From Gynuella sp. (GTDB lineage: Bacteria > Pseudomonadota > Gammaproteobacteria > Pseudomonadales > Natronospirillaceae), in NCBI GenBank assembly GCA_028282465.1, contig JANQHX010000059.1, positions 1 to 46,114 of the forward strand: 46,114 nt of DNA, in the 5' to 3' direction. Below the pieces are notes generated by a model, which was not told where the DNA came from, ran no database searches, and saw only the letters and a program-made list of their open reading frames with translations. A program made the translations under genes and the position numbers. This document shows, one piece after another, positions 45,647-46,114 of this stretch (position 1 is the first letter of the stretch; each line of letters opens with the position of its first letter).

Positions 45647-46114
45647 TTATTCAACAATTTCCGAAATCACAACTTCCACCACTGGAGCATCTTCAGCAGG
45701 GGCAATCGTTGAAGAAACACCTTGAATATCACCAGACTCTGGATTGGCTCTGCCAGACATTGACAGTCGGGCTACAATTTCCACTTCGGGTGCTGAGGAA
45801 ATACCAGCCATTGGGCCCATCTTAGCTCTATCATCTAACACGACTTCAGCAGGCAAACTCGCAGGCAATCTCATGACGGCCAAAGGCATTGGTGGGCCGT
45901 TTGGAATTCTGGCTAGTATGAACAATGACTGCGCCTCTGACACCTTGTCTGCAACTGATGGGTCGATGGTGACTTTGACACGGACACCCGGGCCAACGGC
46001 AGTTAAGTTTTCCTCAAACTTAGGTACTTCTTTGCCTTGGGCAATTAACTCTTGCTCAGCAGCTTGAATTCCACCCATAATTTGCTGCCTTTCTTCTGGA
46101 GTCACCAGACCAGC
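45647..46114 (-). CDS. ccmI: Cytochrome c biogenesis protein CcmI, C-terminal part
   Basis: 3' part of a gene whose start lies beyond the window; the GTG at 46105 is internal, as the frame continues to the edge. The visible 155 residues are the periplasmic C-terminal domain of CcmI/CycH: VRVKVTIDPSVADKVSEAQSLF, ARIPNGPPMPLAVMR, VVLDDRAKMGP and ARLSMSGRANPESGDIQG are its hallmark order. CcmI escorts apocytochrome c to the CcmFH haem ligase. As the last gene of a ccm operon it ends at a strong terminator. Confidence 0.88.
   Translation of the reverse strand, partial: AGLVTPEERQQIMGGIQAAEQELIAQGKEVPKFEENLTAVGPGVRVKVTIDPSVADKVSEAQSLFILARIPNGPPMPLAVMRLPASLPAEVVLDDRAKMGPMAGISSAPEVEIVARLSMSGRANPESGDIQGVSSTIAPAEDAPVVEVVISEIVE

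Overview
The window looks like chromosome of a marine-type gammaproteobacterium near Pseudomonadales/Oceanospirillales. The basis is gene order (leuC-leuD-leuB-asd-fimV-truA-trpF-accD-folC-dedD-cvpA and smc-zipA-ligA, both known from Pseudomonas-like genomes), moderate GC by eye, a rhombosortase and a large FimV. A Reinekea/Saccharospirillum-like host is only a guess. No tRNA, rRNA, IS element or CRISPR array was seen.

Region by region. 1-14.5 kb (minus strand) is a conserved biosynthetic block: leucine genes (leuCDB), aspartate-semialdehyde dehydrogenase, the polar hub FimV, pseudouridine synthase TruA, tryptophan genes (trpF, trpB, trpA), acetyl-CoA carboxylase beta subunit, FolC, the septal SPOR protein DedD and the 5' part of cvpA. 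A LysR regulator diverges from leuC at 14.7 kb. The cvpA piece carries an in-frame 48-bp direct repeat exactly at the window edge.

15.6-19.5 kb holds an unlisted 40-codon membrane-peptide ORF with its own terminator, then a coupled cassette on the minus strand: secreted M6-type metalloprotease, rhombosortase and an unknown membrane protein. The protease has a C-terminal sorting tail of GlyGly-CTERM type, so substrate and processing enzyme are adjacent. A PAS-containing chemoreceptor follows at 20.2 kb.

22.3-32.4 kb (plus strand) is the most unusual block: five consecutive genes for exported DUF11-like proteins, ending in a 1545-residue protein with DUF11-like and carboxypeptidase-regulatory-like domains and a probable C-terminal outer-membrane beta-barrel. 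Two ATGA junctions and a terminator placed inside the cluster suggest one unit with set stoichiometry. I infer a surface display or secretion system of unknown function.

32.5-41.4 kb returns to housekeeping genes: a STAS-like protein on plus, then on minus smc, zipA, ligA, a lytic-transglycosylase-like lipoprotein, one unknown protein, UPF0270 and DUF2489.

41.6-43.6 kb encodes an ABC-F ATPase preceded by a 29-codon leader ORF with a strong Shine-Dalgarno. The leader contains a sequence able to pair either with a downstream arm or with the ABC-F ribosome-binding site, which is the layout of leader-peptide regulation seen at antibiotic-resistance genes. 43.6-45.6 kb is an AT-rich accessory pocket: a truncated gene tail, a HEPN-like protein and two small secreted proteins that look paralogous. 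The window ends in the 3' part of ccmI.
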